Counted from the first letter of the stretch, positions 1 to 9,587 are shown. The stretch: 64,000 bases of DNA from Chryseobacterium sp. JV274 (GCF_903969135.1 NZ_LR824569.1:4919001-4983000), one strand, 5' to 3'. The notes: a model not told the origin generated them from the letters alone. Program-made: numbers and translations.

Positions 1-174
1 AATATATGTTTTGACTCTGTCCGGCAGGCATTAGAAGTTTAGTTTTTAATAAGATTTATGCAAAAAGAAAATTAAAAATGAAAGCTTCACAAGGAAATGT
101 TTTTTTATAGTTAATAGTAATAAGGATTGCCTTGCCGGGCATGTCAAAATCAATCAGTATTTTAAATAAATCAT

Positions 175-1479
175 ATGAAAAAAATATGGCAGAAGGATGA
201 CCTTGCCACCAATATATTAGTCAATAATTTTACCGTTGGGAAAGATCTTGACTTTGACGAGCGTTTGGCCAAATATGATGTCAAAGGTTCTATGGCACAT
301 TGCAAAATGTTAGCAGAAACCGGGATTATTTCCCAGGAAGAATCAGAGCAGATGTTATCTGTTTTAAATAGTATTTTACATAAAATTGAAGACGGTAGTT
401 TTGAAATTGATAAAGATGCTGAGGATATCCATTCTCAGATAGAAGCTATTCTCATTGAAGAATTAGGAGATACGGGAAAGAAAATCCATACCGCAAGATC
501 AAGAAATGATCAGGTTTTGTTGGATATCAAGCTGTATTTATTAGATGAAATCCGTGAGATAACAGCTCTTACCGACGAGTTTTTCCAGATTTTAATTCAA
601 CTGGCGGATCAGCATAAAAATGTGTTGCTTCCTGGATATACCCATTTGCAGATTGCAATGCCTTCCTCATTCGGATTGTGGTTTGGTGCTTATGCTGAAG
701 CACTTTTGGATGATGTGGAAATGCTGTTTTCAGTGAAGAATATCATTAATAAAAATCCGTTGGGATCAGCTGCCGGCTATGGTTCATCTTTTCCGATCAA
801 CCGTGAAAGTACGACCTATAATTTAGGATTCCAGTCCATGAATTATAATTCTGTGTATGCTCAGATGACCCGTGGAAAGTCGGAAAAAATGCTGGCAATG
901 TCAATGGCAACTTTAGCGGGAACGCTTGGGAAGTTTGCGTATGATGTATGTCTGTATTTGAACCAAAATTTTAATTTCATCAGCTTCCCAAAAGAATTTA
1001 CCACAGGAAGCAGTATTATGCCTCATAAAAAGAATCCGGATATCTTTGAGCTGGTTCGTGCACGATGCAACAGAATTCAGTCACTTCCGAATGAACTTAT
1101 TTTATTGACAAACAATCTGCCTTCAGGATATCACAGAGATGTACAGCTTACGAAAGAAATTCTTTTCCCTGCGATAGATTCTTTAAAGGAATGTCTGGAA
1201 ATCCTAAGCTATACTTTACCGAATATTCAGGTAAAAGACGGAATTCTGGAAGATGAGAAATACAAATATCTTTTCAGCGTAGAAAAGATCAATGAAGAGG
1301 TGAAAAGCGGAAGCTCATTCCGTGATGCTTATGTGAAAGTAGGACAGGAGATTGAAAGCAATGCGTTTGAGTTTGAACCTGGAAACCTTGAACATACCCA
1401 TCAGGGAAGTATCGGAAATCTTTGTCTGGGTAAAATAGAATATCAGTTCAATAAATTGAAAAATAAATTATTGGGTTAG
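175..1479 (+). CDS. argH: argininosuccinate lyase
   Basis: This cytosolic enzyme catalyses the last step of arginine synthesis, splitting argininosuccinate into arginine and fumarate. The 434-residue product belongs to the fumarase/aspartase superfamily. The superfamily signature GSSIMPHKKNP is at residues 278-288, where the mobile catalytic serine lies, and the substrate-binding motif TARSRNDQ is at residues 106-113. The protein is a little shorter than the roughly 460 residues usual for the family, because the C-terminal region is compact. The ATG at 175 is the first start in frame and gives a normal N-terminus. No other arg gene is in the window; the 174 nt upstream show no coding sequence, so the gene may be the last of an arginine cluster lying to the left. 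Confidence 0.96.
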   Translation: MKKIWQKDDLATNILVNNFTVGKDLDFDERLAKYDVKGSMAHCKMLAETGIISQEESEQMLSVLNSILHKIEDGSFEIDKDAEDIHSQIEAILIEELGDTGKKIHTARSRNDQVLLDIKLYLLDEIREITALTDEFFQILIQLADQHKNVLLPGYTHLQIAMPSSFGLWFGAYAEALLDDVEMLFSVKNIINKNPLGSAAGYGSSFPINRESTTYNLGFQSMNYNSVYAQMTRGKSEKMLAMSMATLAGTLGKFAYDVCLYLNQNFNFISFPKEFTTGSSIMPHKKNPDIFELVRARCNRIQSLPNELILLTNNLPSGYHRDVQLTKEILFPAIDSLKECLEILSYTLPNIQVKDGILEDEKYKYLFSVEKINEEVKSGSSFRDAYVKVGQEIESNAFEFEPGNLEHTHQGSIGNLCLGKIEYQFNKLKNKLLG

Positions 1480-1483
1480 AATC

Positions 1484-1614
1484 TAAGCCATTAAGGTCAA
1501 TAAAAACTTAAGCAAAAATCAGTAGAATTTCTAAATTATTTTAGCCTGCTGCCTTTTCGTTGTGAAAGCCTTAATCTTTAAATCTTATCTGCTTAAGTGA
1601 TCTTAATGGCTTAA
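1484..1614. repeat. palindromic intergenic repeat (MITE-like)
   Basis: The 318-nt gap between argH and the Lrp-type gene holds no gene. Its left part is an imperfect inverted repeat. The left arm (1486-1512) carries AAGCCATTAAGG and CTTAAGCA; the right arm (1591-1613) carries the reverse complements TGCTTAAG and CTTAATGGCTT. Similar words (ATTAAGG, CTTAATGG) recur up to about 1780, and a related tract lies at 31983-32112. It resembles the short non-autonomous repeats common between Chryseobacterium genes. Confidence 0.6.
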
Positions 1615-1797
1615 TTGTAATCCTGCTCTTTGAATTTGATGATTGATTGTAACTGAACTATTAAGGAAGATGAAGACTTTAAGGTAAGGTAAGAAAATCC
1701 GGAATTTTTTAGCCGCATAGTTTTAAAATTCGCATGCGAATTCTTTAATTATTCTTCACCTTTTAAAAGTTCTTAATGGTTTAAAAATAAAAGGGAT

Positions 1798-2259
1798 TTA
1801 TTCCAGGTCAATTTTAAACTTGGTAGATTTTTTTACCTCGTGAAGTACAATAGAACTATGGTATTGTCCGATGTTAGGAATGTTTGAAATGACATTAACG
1901 GCAAATTCATTATACGAATTAATGTCTTTGGCTATAATTTTCAGCATATAGTCATACTCTCCGGAAAGACTGATGATTTCCTGTACTTCATCATATTTTC
2001 CGATATGCTCCTCAAAGGTTTCCAATACTTTCTTGGATTGTTCCTTGAGACGGACATTACAGTAGACTACAATATTTAATCCCAGTTTTTCACGGTTTAA
2101 AAGTCCTACATATTTCTGAATGATCCCCTGCTTCTCCAATTGTTTGATTCGCTCATACGTAGGAGTAAAGGTAAGACCAATTTTTTCGGAAATTTCCTTA
2201 ACCGATAATGTAGAGTCTTCCTGAATAATGCTGAGAATCATTTTGTCTTTTAAATCCAT
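1798..2259 (-). CDS. Lrp/AsnC family transcriptional regulator
   Basis: A 153-residue feast/famine-type regulator. An N-terminal winged helix-turn-helix (about residues 4-60, including LSVKEISEKIGLTFTPTYERI) is followed by a RAM ligand-binding domain (about 68-148) with the usual SGEYDYMLKI core. Family members form octamers and respond to amino acids. It lies between argH and pyrB and is transcribed away from pyrB, so arginine or a related amino acid would be a reasonable ligand, but this is inference from position only. The start ATG at 2259 is the family's normal one. Confidence 0.92.
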   Translation of the reverse strand: MDLKDKMILSIIQEDSTLSVKEISEKIGLTFTPTYERIKQLEKQGIIQKYVGLLNREKLGLNIVVYCNVRLKEQSKKVLETFEEHIGKYDEVQEIISLSGEYDYMLKIIAKDINSYNEFAVNVISNIPNIGQYHSSIVLHEVKKSTKFKIDLE

Positions 2260-2344
2260 AAAATAAATTGAGTTGTAACAAAAATATTAATTTAAAATGA
2301 GAATAAGGAAATACTGAGGTTTTTAATTTATTTTAAACTTTGTT

Positions 2345-2375
2345 TTTGTAGGTTCATAAAATTGTTGTATCTTTG
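2345..2375 (+). promoter_or_regulatory. pyrB leader promoter (Bacteroidota type)
   Basis: TTTG at 2345-2348 and TATCTTTG at 2368-2375 are separated by 19 nt. This matches the Bacteroidota sigma-70 consensus (-33 TTTG, -7 TAnnTTTG). The expected transcription start is about 4-7 nt after the -7 element, close to the leader ATG at 2382, so the leader reading frame may have almost no 5' untranslated region. Confidence 0.75.
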
Positions 2376-2381
2376 CACCTA

Positions 2382-2453
2382 ATGAATAAAAAAGCATTTA
2401 TATCATTAGATTTACCGGGCGAAAGCGCCCTTTACGATATTTATTGTTATTAG
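2382..2453 (+). CDS. putative pyrB leader peptide (23 aa)
   Basis: A 23-codon frame (starting MNKKAF, ending YDIYCY, stop TAG) begins just after the promoter. Its second half spans a strong hairpin and then a U-rich stretch. Its stop codon at 2451-2453 overlaps the first base of the terminator stem that follows. In E. coli pyrBI the leader peptide gene has the same relation to the attenuator: a ribosome close behind RNA polymerase reaches the stop and prevents terminator folding. Whether this frame is translated cannot be told from sequence. Three of the last six residues are tyrosine, so an effect of tyrosyl-tRNA supply is an alternative reading. Confidence 0.6.
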   Translation: MNKKAFISLDLPGESALYDIYCY

Positions 2454-2479
2454 CGAAGATTGTTGTCTTCGCTTTTTTT
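2417..2479 (+). promoter_or_regulatory. candidate UTP-responsive transcription attenuator of pyrB
   Basis: Three elements follow each other. A tight hairpin GGGCG-AAAG-CGCCC at 2417-2430 could pause RNA polymerase. A U-rich tract at 2431-2451 has 13 T in 21 nt. An intrinsic terminator has GCGAAGA (2453-2459) pairing with TCTTCGC (2466-2472), followed by seven T. The order pause hairpin, U-rich tract, terminator, gene is that of the E. coli pyrBI leader, where low UTP stalls polymerase in the U tract and lets the ribosome disrupt the terminator. No PyrR-type antiterminator pairing is evident. The structure is seen; the UTP response is inferred. Confidence 0.65.
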
Positions 2480-2498
2480 ATGCCCAAAAATAAGAATT

Positions 2499-3389
2499 AT
2501 GTTTACGATTACAGAACTAAGCACCGAGAGAATCAACAGTATACTGACAGAAGCGATGGCTTTTGCGAACGGTAAAACTGCTAAAATTGAAGGAGAAGTT
2601 TTTTGCTCAAACCTTTTCTTCGAAGACAGTACAAGAACGAAAACAAGTTTTGATCTTGCAGAAAGAAAACTGGGACTTCAGGTAGTTCCGTTTGATGCAT
2701 CACACAGTTCGGTAAACAAAGGAGAAAGCCTTTATGACACAGTAAAGACCATTGAAAGTATAGGAGTAAACCTTGTGGTGATCCGCGATAAGAAAGACAG
2801 ATACTTCGAAGAACTGAAAAATATTAAGATTCCTGTGATCAACGGTGGAGACGGAACAGGAAACCATCCTTCACAGTGTATGCTGGATCTGATGACCATC
2901 TATCAGGAATTCGGAAAGTTTGAAGGATTAAAAGTAGGAATTGTAGGTGATGTAAAACACAGCCGTGTTGCCAATTCAAATGCGGAAGCTTTAAGAAGAT
3001 TAGGCGCTAAAGTATACTTCTCAGGACCTGAACAGTGGTTTGACGAAGGAGCTTTAATCAACGGAACTTATATGTCAGTAGATGAACTGATCGGCGAAGT
3101 GGATGTTTTAATGCTATTAAGAATCCAGCATGAAAGACACGATGCTGCCATGAGTTTCACCGCTTCAGAATATCATAAAAGATATGGTCTGACGAAAGAA
3201 AGAGAGAAGGCGATGAAAAAAGAAGCAATCATCATGCACCCGGCGCCTATCAACAGGGGAGTGGAAATAGATTCAGACCTCGTAGAATGCGAAAGATCAA
3301 GAATCTTTAAACAAATGGAAAACGGTGTCTTCGCCAGGATGGCCATTTTGAAAGAAGCATTGGAAGAAAAAGGGTTTACCTTTAAATAA
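2499..3389 (+). CDS. pyrB: aspartate carbamoyltransferase catalytic subunit
   Basis: This cytosolic enzyme makes N-carbamoyl-aspartate from carbamoyl phosphate and aspartate, the committed step of pyrimidine synthesis. The 296-residue product has the carbamoyl-phosphate-binding motif STRTKTSF at residues 44-51 and the aspartate-domain motif HPAPINRG near the C-terminus. A longer frame could begin at TTG 2460, but that codon lies inside the upstream terminator hairpin, so ATG 2499 is chosen. No regulatory pyrI subunit is seen nearby. carA and carB follow in the same direction, so substrate supply and use are encoded together, and the leader attenuator probably controls at least pyrB. Confidence 0.96.
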   Translation: MFTITELSTERINSILTEAMAFANGKTAKIEGEVFCSNLFFEDSTRTKTSFDLAERKLGLQVVPFDASHSSVNKGESLYDTVKTIESIGVNLVVIRDKKDRYFEELKNIKIPVINGGDGTGNHPSQCMLDLMTIYQEFGKFEGLKVGIVGDVKHSRVANSNAEALRRLGAKVYFSGPEQWFDEGALINGTYMSVDELIGEVDVLMLLRIQHERHDAAMSFTASEYHKRYGLTKEREKAMKKEAIIMHPAPINRGVEIDSDLVECERSRIFKQMENGVFARMAILKEALEEKGFTFK

Positions 3390-3438
3390 GAGCAAAGGTA
3401 AAAGAACCAAGTTAAAAGTAGAAGGTAAAAGATAGTGA

Positions 3439-3522
3439 GCTCCGTAGGAGCGGCCTGTTAATAGCAATGGGTGAAGCCCATAGAAAACAAAAGGATAATG
3501 ATAATCCTAGCCCTGTAAGGGC
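3439..3522. repeat. REP-like hairpin repeats between pyrB and carA
   Basis: Three small hairpins stand in the pyrB-carA gap: GCTCC-GTA-GGAGC (3439-3451), ATGGG-TGAAG-CCCAT (3467-3481) and GCCCT-GTA-AGGGC (3510-3522). The first and third are each followed by the same tail, CGrCCTGTTAAT, so they are two copies of one unit with compensating changes in the stem. This is typical of REP elements, and the stems may affect read-through or stability of a pyrB-carA transcript. Confidence 0.65.
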
Positions 3523-3570
3523 GACCTGTTAATGACATATAAATAAAATAATAAGAGATAAAAGTTTAAA

Positions 3571-4644
3571 ATGAAGAAAAAATTAATACTGGAGTCCGGT
3601 GAAGTGTTTCATGGAGAAGGTTTCGGAGCAGAATTGGAAACTGCAGGGGAAGTAGTTTTCAATACCGGAATGACAGGATATCAGGAATTGATTTCTGACC
3701 CGTCGTATTGCGGTCAGATAGTTTGTATGACCTATCCGCTTATCGGAAATTATGGTATTAACCGTGATGATTATGAAAGTATTGAGCCGGCAATTAAAGG
3801 ACTTATCGTAAAAGAACTTTGCGATCTTCCTTCCAATTTCCGTACTCAGATTACTTTAGATGAATTATTTAAAAAGAAAAACCTTTCAGGAATTTCAGGA
3901 ATTGATACAAGAAGACTGACAAGAATTCTTCGTAACTATGGAGTTGTAAAAGGAAAAATCGTAAATGCTGATGCTGATGAAGCTGCTGTAGCTTCTGAAT
4001 TGAAATCAACAAATTTCCCAACCAATCAGGTAGAAGAGGTTTCAACAAAAACACCTTATGCTAACCCGAACAGAGGTTTCAAAGTAGTGTTGGTAGACTT
4101 CGGTGCAAAACTGGGGATTATCAGAGAGCTGTCTCAAAGAAACTGTGATATCATTGTAGTTTCTCAGGATACAACAGCAGAAGAAATCTTATTGATGGAT
4201 CCTGACGGAATCATGCTTTCAAACGGTCCTGGTGACCCGGAAGATGTACCACATGCTTTAGATATGATCAGAGGATTATTAGGAAAAGTTCCCATCTTCG
4301 GAATCTGTTTAGGACACCAATTGATTGGCCTTGCTTGTGGAGCGAAAACTTTCAAACTGAAATTCGGACACAGAGGAGGAAACCACCCGGTATTGGATTT
4401 AGAGAAAAATACAGTAGCCATTACTTCTCAAAACCATGGATATGCGGTAGATCAGGAAAGCTTAAAAGGAACAGACCTTATCGAAACGCACATCGCTTTG
4501 AATGACAGAACAAATGAAGGATTAAAACATAAAATCCACCCTTGTTTCTCAGTTCAGTATCACCCTGAAGCAAGCCCGGGCCCTGAAGATGCAAACTACC
4601 TGTTTGATGAGTTCATTCAAATGATGGAGGACTTTAAAAAATAA
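3571..4644 (+). CDS. carA: carbamoyl-phosphate synthase small (glutaminase) subunit
   Basis: This subunit hydrolyses glutamine and passes ammonia to CarB for carbamoyl phosphate synthesis, feeding both pyrimidine and arginine pathways. The 357-residue protein has the CarA N-terminal domain (about 1-150, with the ESGEVFHGEGFG start) and a class I glutamine amidotransferase domain (about 170-350). The catalytic triad is visible as Cys246 in GICLGHQ, and His331 and Glu333 in QYHPEAS. The ATG at 3571 matches the family start. The gap to carB is 167 nt and holds an inverted repeat, so the two genes may still be co-transcribed. Confidence 0.97.
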   Translation: MKKKLILESGEVFHGEGFGAELETAGEVVFNTGMTGYQELISDPSYCGQIVCMTYPLIGNYGINRDDYESIEPAIKGLIVKELCDLPSNFRTQITLDELFKKKNLSGISGIDTRRLTRILRNYGVVKGKIVNADADEAAVASELKSTNFPTNQVEEVSTKTPYANPNRGFKVVLVDFGAKLGIIRELSQRNCDIIVVSQDTTAEEILLMDPDGIMLSNGPGDPEDVPHALDMIRGLLGKVPIFGICLGHQLIGLACGAKTFKLKFGHRGGNHPVLDLEKNTVAITSQNHGYAVDQESLKGTDLIETHIALNDRTNEGLKHKIHPCFSVQYHPEASPGPEDANYLFDEFIQMMEDFKK

Positions 4645-4654
4645 TACGGCTTTC

Positions 4655-4726
4655 TGTCATTCAGAACGAAGCAATAGCGGAGTGAAGAATCTCAACAAAG
4701 TATGTTTAGATTCCTGCGGAATGACA
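4655..4726. repeat. TGTCATTC-type inverted repeat
   Basis: This 72-nt element in the carA-carB gap is bounded by TGTCATTC and its reverse complement GAATGACA, with further pairing inside (the GAATCTC / AGATTC parts). Elements with the same ends lie at 32638-32713 and 32819-32876. They form one family of short palindromic repeats; no reading frame is inside. Confidence 0.7.
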
Positions 4727-4811
4727 AAGTGTGTTAATTCAATCTAAATAAAGCATTATGCTAAAAGTCTAAGATCTATGTATCTAACTTCTAGTATCTA
4801 AAAAAAGAAAA

Positions 4812-7800
4812 ATGGCAAAACGTACAGATATAAAAACAATTTTAGTAATCGGTTCAGGACCTATCATCATTGGTCAGGCAGCTGAATTTGATTACGCAGG
4901 AACGCAGGCTTGCCTGTCTTTGAAAGAAGAAGGCTATAAGGTGATTTTGATCAACTCGAATCCTGCAACAATCATGACAGATGTGGAAATCGCTGATAAA
5001 GTATATATCGAACCGATTTCATTACAGTTTGTAAGCCACATCATCAGAAAAGAACGTCCGGATGCATTATTACCAACGCTTGGAGGACAGACAGGTCTGA
5101 ATATGGCGGTAGAACTGGAAAAATCAGGAATTCTTGAAGAATGCAAAGTGGAAGTATTGGGTACTACACTTTCTGCAATCAACAGAGCAGAAGACAGAGA
5201 CCTTTTCCGTGAGTTGATGAGAGAATTGAATGAGCCGGTTCCGGAATCTGATATCGTTAATACGGTAGAAGGAGCACTTGCTTTCGCAGACGAAATCGGG
5301 TATCCTGTAATTGTTCGCCCTGCCTTTACAATGGGAGGAACAGGAGGAGGTATTGCTTCCAATGAGGTAGAATTGAAAGAAATTGCCGAATTAGGATTAA
5401 AGCATAGTCCGGTTACACAATGTTTGATTGAAAAATCAATCGCTGGTTTCAAAGAAATAGAATACGAAGTAATGCGTGATGCAAACGACAACGCCATTGT
5501 GGTTTGTAACATGGAAAATATTGACCCGGTAGGAGTTCACACAGGAGATTCTATCGTAGTAGCACCTTCTCAGACCCTTTCAGACAGAGAGTATCAGTTA
5601 CTGAGAAATGCTTCATTAAAAATCATCAGAGCGTTAGGAATTGAAGGAGGATGTAACGTACAGTTAGCTTTAGATCCGGATTCATTCGAATATTATATCA
5701 TCGAGGTAAACCCAAGAGTTTCCCGCTCATCAGCTTTAGCAAGTAAAGCAACAGGATACCCGATTGCAAAGATCGCAGCAAAAATTGCAGTAGGATTAAC
5801 GCTGGATGAAATCATGAACCCGGTAACTGGAAAAACATACGCATGTTTTGAGCCCGCACTGGATTATGTGGTAACCAAATTCCCAAGATTCCCATTCGAT
5901 AAATTTGAAACTGCAGACAGAAGACTTTCTACTCAGATGAAAGCAACTGGTGAAGTAATGGCGATCGGAAGAAACCTTGAAGAATCTTTACAGAAAGCGA
6001 TCCGTTCATTAGAAACAGGAATCAAGCATTTAGGATTAAAAACAAAACAAGCGGAAGCACTTACTGCTGAGGAAATTGAAAGAAGAATCAGAGTATGTGA
6101 TGATGAGAGATTATTCATCATCGGAGATGCTTTAAGAAGAGGATACGACTGGGAACAGATTGTAGAATGGAGTAAAATTGATAAATTCTTCATCTGGAAA
6201 CTGAAAAAGCTGGTTGACTTCGAAAAAGTAATTGCTGCCAATAAATTTGATAAAGAAACATTAATTGAAGCTAAGAAATTAGGTTTTGCAGATATCAATA
6301 TCGCGGTTCTTTGGGATGTAAAAGAACGTGAGGTTTTCAATTTCAGAAAAGAAAACGGAATAATGCCGGTTTTCAAAATGGTAGACACTTGTGCTGCTGA
6401 GTTTGAAAGTGAAACACCTTATTTCTACGGAACTTACGAAGAAGAGAACGAAAGTGTTGTTTCAGATAAAGAAAAGATCATCGTACTAGGTTCCGGACCT
6501 ATCAGAATCGGACAGGGAGTTGAGTTTGATTACGCTACGGTTCACTCAGTATGGGCGATCAAAGAAATGGGTTACGAAGCGATTATCATCAACAACAACC
6601 CTGAAACAGTTTCTACAGACTTCTCCATCTCTGATAAACTATACTTCGAGCCACTTACAGAAGAAGATGTAATGAACATCATCGACCTTGAAAAACCTAA
6701 AGGAGTAGTTGTACAGTTCGGAGGACAAACCGCGATTAACCTTGCAGATAAATTAGCATCTCACGGAGTACAGATTTTAGGAACTTCACTGGAAGACCTT
6801 GACAGAGCTGAAAACAGAGATAAATTTGAAAAAGCACTTCAGGAGATGGGAATTCCTCAGCCAAAAGGAAGAACTTCTACCTCAAAAGAAGAAGCTATAG
6901 AAATTGCTAACGAGATCGGCTATCCGGTATTGGTACGTCCAAGCTACGTTCTTGGAGGTAGAGCAATGGAAATTGTATACGCAGAAGCAGAACTGGCTCA
7001 CTATATGGAGAACGCTGTAGAGGCGAGCCCTGAGCACCCTGTTTTGGTTGACAAGTACATGGTAGGAAAGGAGATTGAAGTAGATGCCATCTGTGACGGT
7101 GAAACAGTAGTGATTCCGGGAATTATGGAACATATCGAAAGAGCGGGAGTTCACTCCGGAGACTCTATTGCGGTATATCCACCACAGAATATCTCTCAGA
7201 ACGAAATCGATACTTTGGTAGATTATACAGAAAGGCTGGCAAAAGGATTAAAGGTGATCGGATTAATGAATATCCAATACGTTCTTTTTGAAGGAAATGT
7301 ATATGTAATCGAAGTAAATCCTCGTTCTTCAAGAACAGTTCCTTTCTTATCTAAAATCACAGAAGTTCCAATGGCTAACCTTGCAACAAAGGCAATCTTA
7401 GGACAAAAACTGAAAGATTTAGGATACAAAAACGGATTGGTTCCAAACAAAGAAGGCGTATTTGTAAAAGTACCGGTATTTTCTTTCTCTAAACTAACGA
7501 AAGTTGACATCTCTTTAGGCCCTGAAATGAAGTCTACAGGAGAGGTTATGGGGAAAGATACAACCCTTGAAAAAGCATTGTACAAAGGATTGGTAGCAGC
7601 AGGAAGAAAAGTTCCTATGCACGGTTCTATCCTTTTCACAGTAGCAGATAAGCACAAAGATGAGGCAGCAGCTCTTGCAGCAAGATTCCATGAAGTAGGA
7701 TTCAGAATCTGGGCTACAGAAGGTACTGCAAAATTCTTCGGAGAAAAGGGAATTCCTTGCAAAATAGGATACAAAATAGGAGAAGAAAGTGTAAACCTTA

Positions 7801-7994
7801 TCGATCTTATTCAGAAAGGAAAAGTTCAGTATGTTGTGAATACCACTACAAAAGGTAAGCAGGCAGAAAGAGACGGATTCCAGATCAGAAGAATGAGCGT
7901 AGAAAATGGTGTTCCTTGTTTAACTTCAATGGATACTGTAGAAGCAATCTTAAAAGTAATCGAAAGCATGAGCTTCAAAATGGAGACGATGTAA
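4812..7994 (+). CDS. carB: carbamoyl-phosphate synthase large subunit
   Basis: The synthetase subunit uses bicarbonate, ammonia from CarA and two ATP to make carbamoyl phosphate. The 1060-residue protein shows the internal duplication of the family. The first ATP-grasp half (about 1-400) has the [15 protein letters not shown] start, an oligomerisation region follows (about 400-550), and the second ATP-grasp half (about 555-930) starts [16 protein letters not shown]-terminal MGS-like allosteric domain (about 935-1060) starts [10 protein letters not shown]; in known enzymes this domain binds UMP or ornithine. Length is normal (about 1070). A strong terminator follows the stop codon, which closes the pyr/car block. 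Confidence 0.98.
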   Translation: MAKRTDIKTILVIGSGPIIIGQAAEFDYAGTQACLSLKEEGYKVILINSNPATIMTDVEIADKVYIEPISLQFVSHIIRKERPDALLPTLGGQTGLNMAVELEKSGILEECKVEVLGTTLSAINRAEDRDLFRELMRELNEPVPESDIVNTVEGALAFADEIGYPVIVRPAFTMGGTGGGIASNEVELKEIAELGLKHSPVTQCLIEKSIAGFKEIEYEVMRDANDNAIVVCNMENIDPVGVHTGDSIVVAPSQTLSDREYQLLRNASLKIIRALGIEGGCNVQLALDPDSFEYYIIEVNPRVSRSSALASKATGYPIAKIAAKIAVGLTLDEIMNPVTGKTYACFEPALDYVVTKFPRFPFDKFETADRRLSTQMKATGEVMAIGRNLEESLQKAIRSLETGIKHLGLKTKQAEALTAEEIERRIRVCDDERLFIIGDALRRGYDWEQIVEWSKIDKFFIWKLKKLVDFEKVIAANKFDKETLIEAKKLGFADINIAVLWDVKEREVFNFRKENGIMPVFKMVDTCAAEFESETPYFYGTYEEENESVVSDKEKIIVLGSGPIRIGQGVEFDYATVHSVWAIKEMGYEAIIINNNPETVSTDFSISDKLYFEPLTEEDVMNIIDLEKPKGVVVQFGGQTAINLADKLASHGVQILGTSLEDLDRAENRDKFEKALQEMGIPQPKGRTSTSKEEAIEIANEIGYPVLVRPSYVLGGRAMEIVYAEAELAHYMENAVEASPEHPVLVDKYMVGKEIEVDAICDGETVVIPGIMEHIERAGVHSGDSIAVYPPQNISQNEIDTLVDYTERLAKGLKVIGLMNIQYVLFEGNVYVIEVNPRSSRTVPFLSKITEVPMANLATKAILGQKLKDLGYKNGLVPNKEGVFVKVPVFSFSKLTKVDISLGPEMKSTGEVMGKDTTLEKALYKGLVAAGRKVPMHGSILFTVADKHKDEAAALAARFHEVGFRIWATEGTAKFFGEKGIPCKIGYKIGEESVNLIDLIQKGKVQYVVNTTTKGKQAERDGFQIRRMSVENGVPCLTSMDTVEAILKVIESMSFKMETM

Positions 7995-8020
7995 TTTCGA
8001 GTAAAAATACATACCATATA

Positions 8021-8046
8021 CCCCGCAAGAAAACTTGCGGGGTTTT
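8021..8046 (+). terminator. intrinsic terminator after carB
   Basis: CCCCGCAAG (8021-8029) pairs perfectly with CTTGCGGGG (8034-8042) around a short A-rich loop and is followed by six T. It ends the carB transcript. Confidence 0.9.
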
Positions 8047-8194
8047 TTGTGTCCTTAATATAAATACCACAAAAGGGTAATTGACGCATGATTCCGTATA
8101 AAGTACTTTTGATGAGTCATAACAAATGACACTTTGACAATACAATTCTTGTTGTATATCAAAATTTAGTAACTAACCTCAAAAAACAATACAA

Positions 8195-9388
8195 ATGGAA
8201 CCCATTCAATGTGCAAAACTTTTGGAAGGTGGAATTTATACCACCCTGAATGTCGTAAAAACAGGTGATTTTCTTTACGACCTGAAGAAATATTATGAAT
8301 CTGAAAAATTCAAAGAAGATTTTAAAGCTCGAAAATTTTCATTTGGCTTTGAAGCAATTGATCCTACATCTATGGTGAAGAATGTCTTAAATTTTGGCGC
8401 TTCCGATGATGAAATTAATAGTTTTCAAGAGAAAATTAAATCACTGGAAACGATTATGGTTTCACAATCTTTTTTTGATTCATTTAGTCTGCATACACCA
8501 AACAAAGATATAATTGAAGGATATCTGAAATGTTTAGAAGTTCAAAATAATAAAAAAGGATTATCAACAGTAGTCCAGGAGGGAGATGAAGGGATAACCA
8601 TTTATATTTTTTATAACAAAATATCAAGTACGGATCCAAGTCCTGTAGTTGAAGACTATAAAATAACCAATGGAATAGAAATAAGTAAAAGCTTTCATAA
8701 AGGAGGTATTCTTGACGATGATAATTCAATTACTTTTAAAAGAAGCGATCCGTCAAAAGATATTTTCTTTTTCTTAGACACAGATAAAGGACCTGTAAAC
8801 TGTTTATTAAATGGACTTCCTAATGGTTTTAACAAGGATTTTCCCGTAGGTACAGTACTTTGCTCATATTTAAATTGGGTAGAATTTCAGGAAGTAACCC
8901 AAAATAATTTGTCAAACCCTGATAAGAACTGGAATAGCAAATATTCAAAATGGGCACCTTGTGACGGAAGAATAATTGATAGTACCTGTGGATTGGCACG
9001 TGCTGGCCAAAACTTGACGAATGTTCCGGATTTGAGAGGTGTTTTCCTGCGCGGAAATAATGTCTTTGATTCAAATGAAGCTGGAAATGGCATTCCGGGA
9101 GTTTCTTCACAGCAAAAAGACCCTTCTGATAATAGGCTGCGGGGTAGTATCCAACAGGATGAGTTTAAGGAACATAATCATCAAATTGTACAGCAAAGTT
9201 TCGGTGGTGTAGTTGCAACACCTCTGGCCGTTTCAGGAAATACATCTGGAGCTGATGGAGATCTTGATGGCTCACAAACCGTTAGTGGTTATGACAAAGC
9301 TGCAGTTCCTTTAGTTATTGCCATTACCGGAGGAAAAGAAACCCGTCCCAAAAATATGGCGATCAATTATTATATAAGAATAAATTAA
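8195..9388 (+). CDS. tail-collar-like protein (phage tail fibre-like)
   Basis: A 397-residue protein with no signal peptide. The last 180 residues look like a phage tail-collar (microcystin-dependent protein) domain: PVGTVLCSYL, then WAPCDGR, then NVPDLRGVFLRG, then a DEFKEHNHQ segment, and a C-terminal TRPKNMAINYYIRI. The first 200 residues are not recognised. Such proteins occur in phage tails, tailocins and contractile injection systems, but no other tail gene is nearby, so its partner machinery, if any, lies elsewhere. It has its own flanking terminators (8021-8046 and 9490-9520) and so forms a single-gene unit. The domain call is fairly secure; the role is not. Confidence 0.7.
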   Translation: MEPIQCAKLLEGGIYTTLNVVKTGDFLYDLKKYYESEKFKEDFKARKFSFGFEAIDPTSMVKNVLNFGASDDEINSFQEKIKSLETIMVSQSFFDSFSLHTPNKDIIEGYLKCLEVQNNKKGLSTVVQEGDEGITIYIFYNKISSTDPSPVVEDYKITNGIEISKSFHKGGILDDDNSITFKRSDPSKDIFFFLDTDKGPVNCLLNGLPNGFNKDFPVGTVLCSYLNWVEFQEVTQNNLSNPDKNWNSKYSKWAPCDGRIIDSTCGLARAGQNLTNVPDLRGVFLRGNNVFDSNEAGNGIPGVSSQQKDPSDNRLRGSIQQDEFKEHNHQIVQQSFGGVVATPLAVSGNTSGADGDLDGSQTVSGYDKAAVPLVIAITGGKETRPKNMAINYYIRIN

Positions 9389-9489
9389 CAGGCTGAAGGT
9401 ATCAGAATCACTGAATGTAATGAAGATATATTTTAGTGCTGCAACTTCTAAAATAGGTACTTTAACATTGAAACAATGTAAAATAAAAA

Positions 9490-9520
9490 AATCCCGCAAG
9501 TTTTCTTGTGGGATTTTTTT
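9490..9520 (+). terminator. intrinsic terminator after the tail-collar gene
   Basis: AATCCCGCAAG (9490-9500) pairs with CTTGTGGGATT (9505-9515, one G-T pair) around a T4 loop, followed by a run of T. Confidence 0.85.
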
Positions 9521-9587
9521 TATCTGAAAAGCTCATCAATTAAAGTAATCTGATTATTTTTACGAAAACCATCTAAAATTCAAGACA

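Noticed and set aside
2460..2498. Longer N-terminus for pyrB from TTG 2460
   Set aside because: The codon lies in the loop of the terminator hairpin and the added residues are absent from the family.
2260..2498. PyrR-type attenuator or riboswitch before pyrB
   Set aside because: No antiterminator/anti-antiterminator pairing or PyrR-binding loop is visible; the short leader fits the pyrBI type better.
4934..5512. 192-codon open frame on the minus strand inside carB, with others at 5933-6388 and 7223-7774
   Set aside because: They lie antisense to a well-conserved gene, show no domain and no signal of their own; they result from the codon use of carB.
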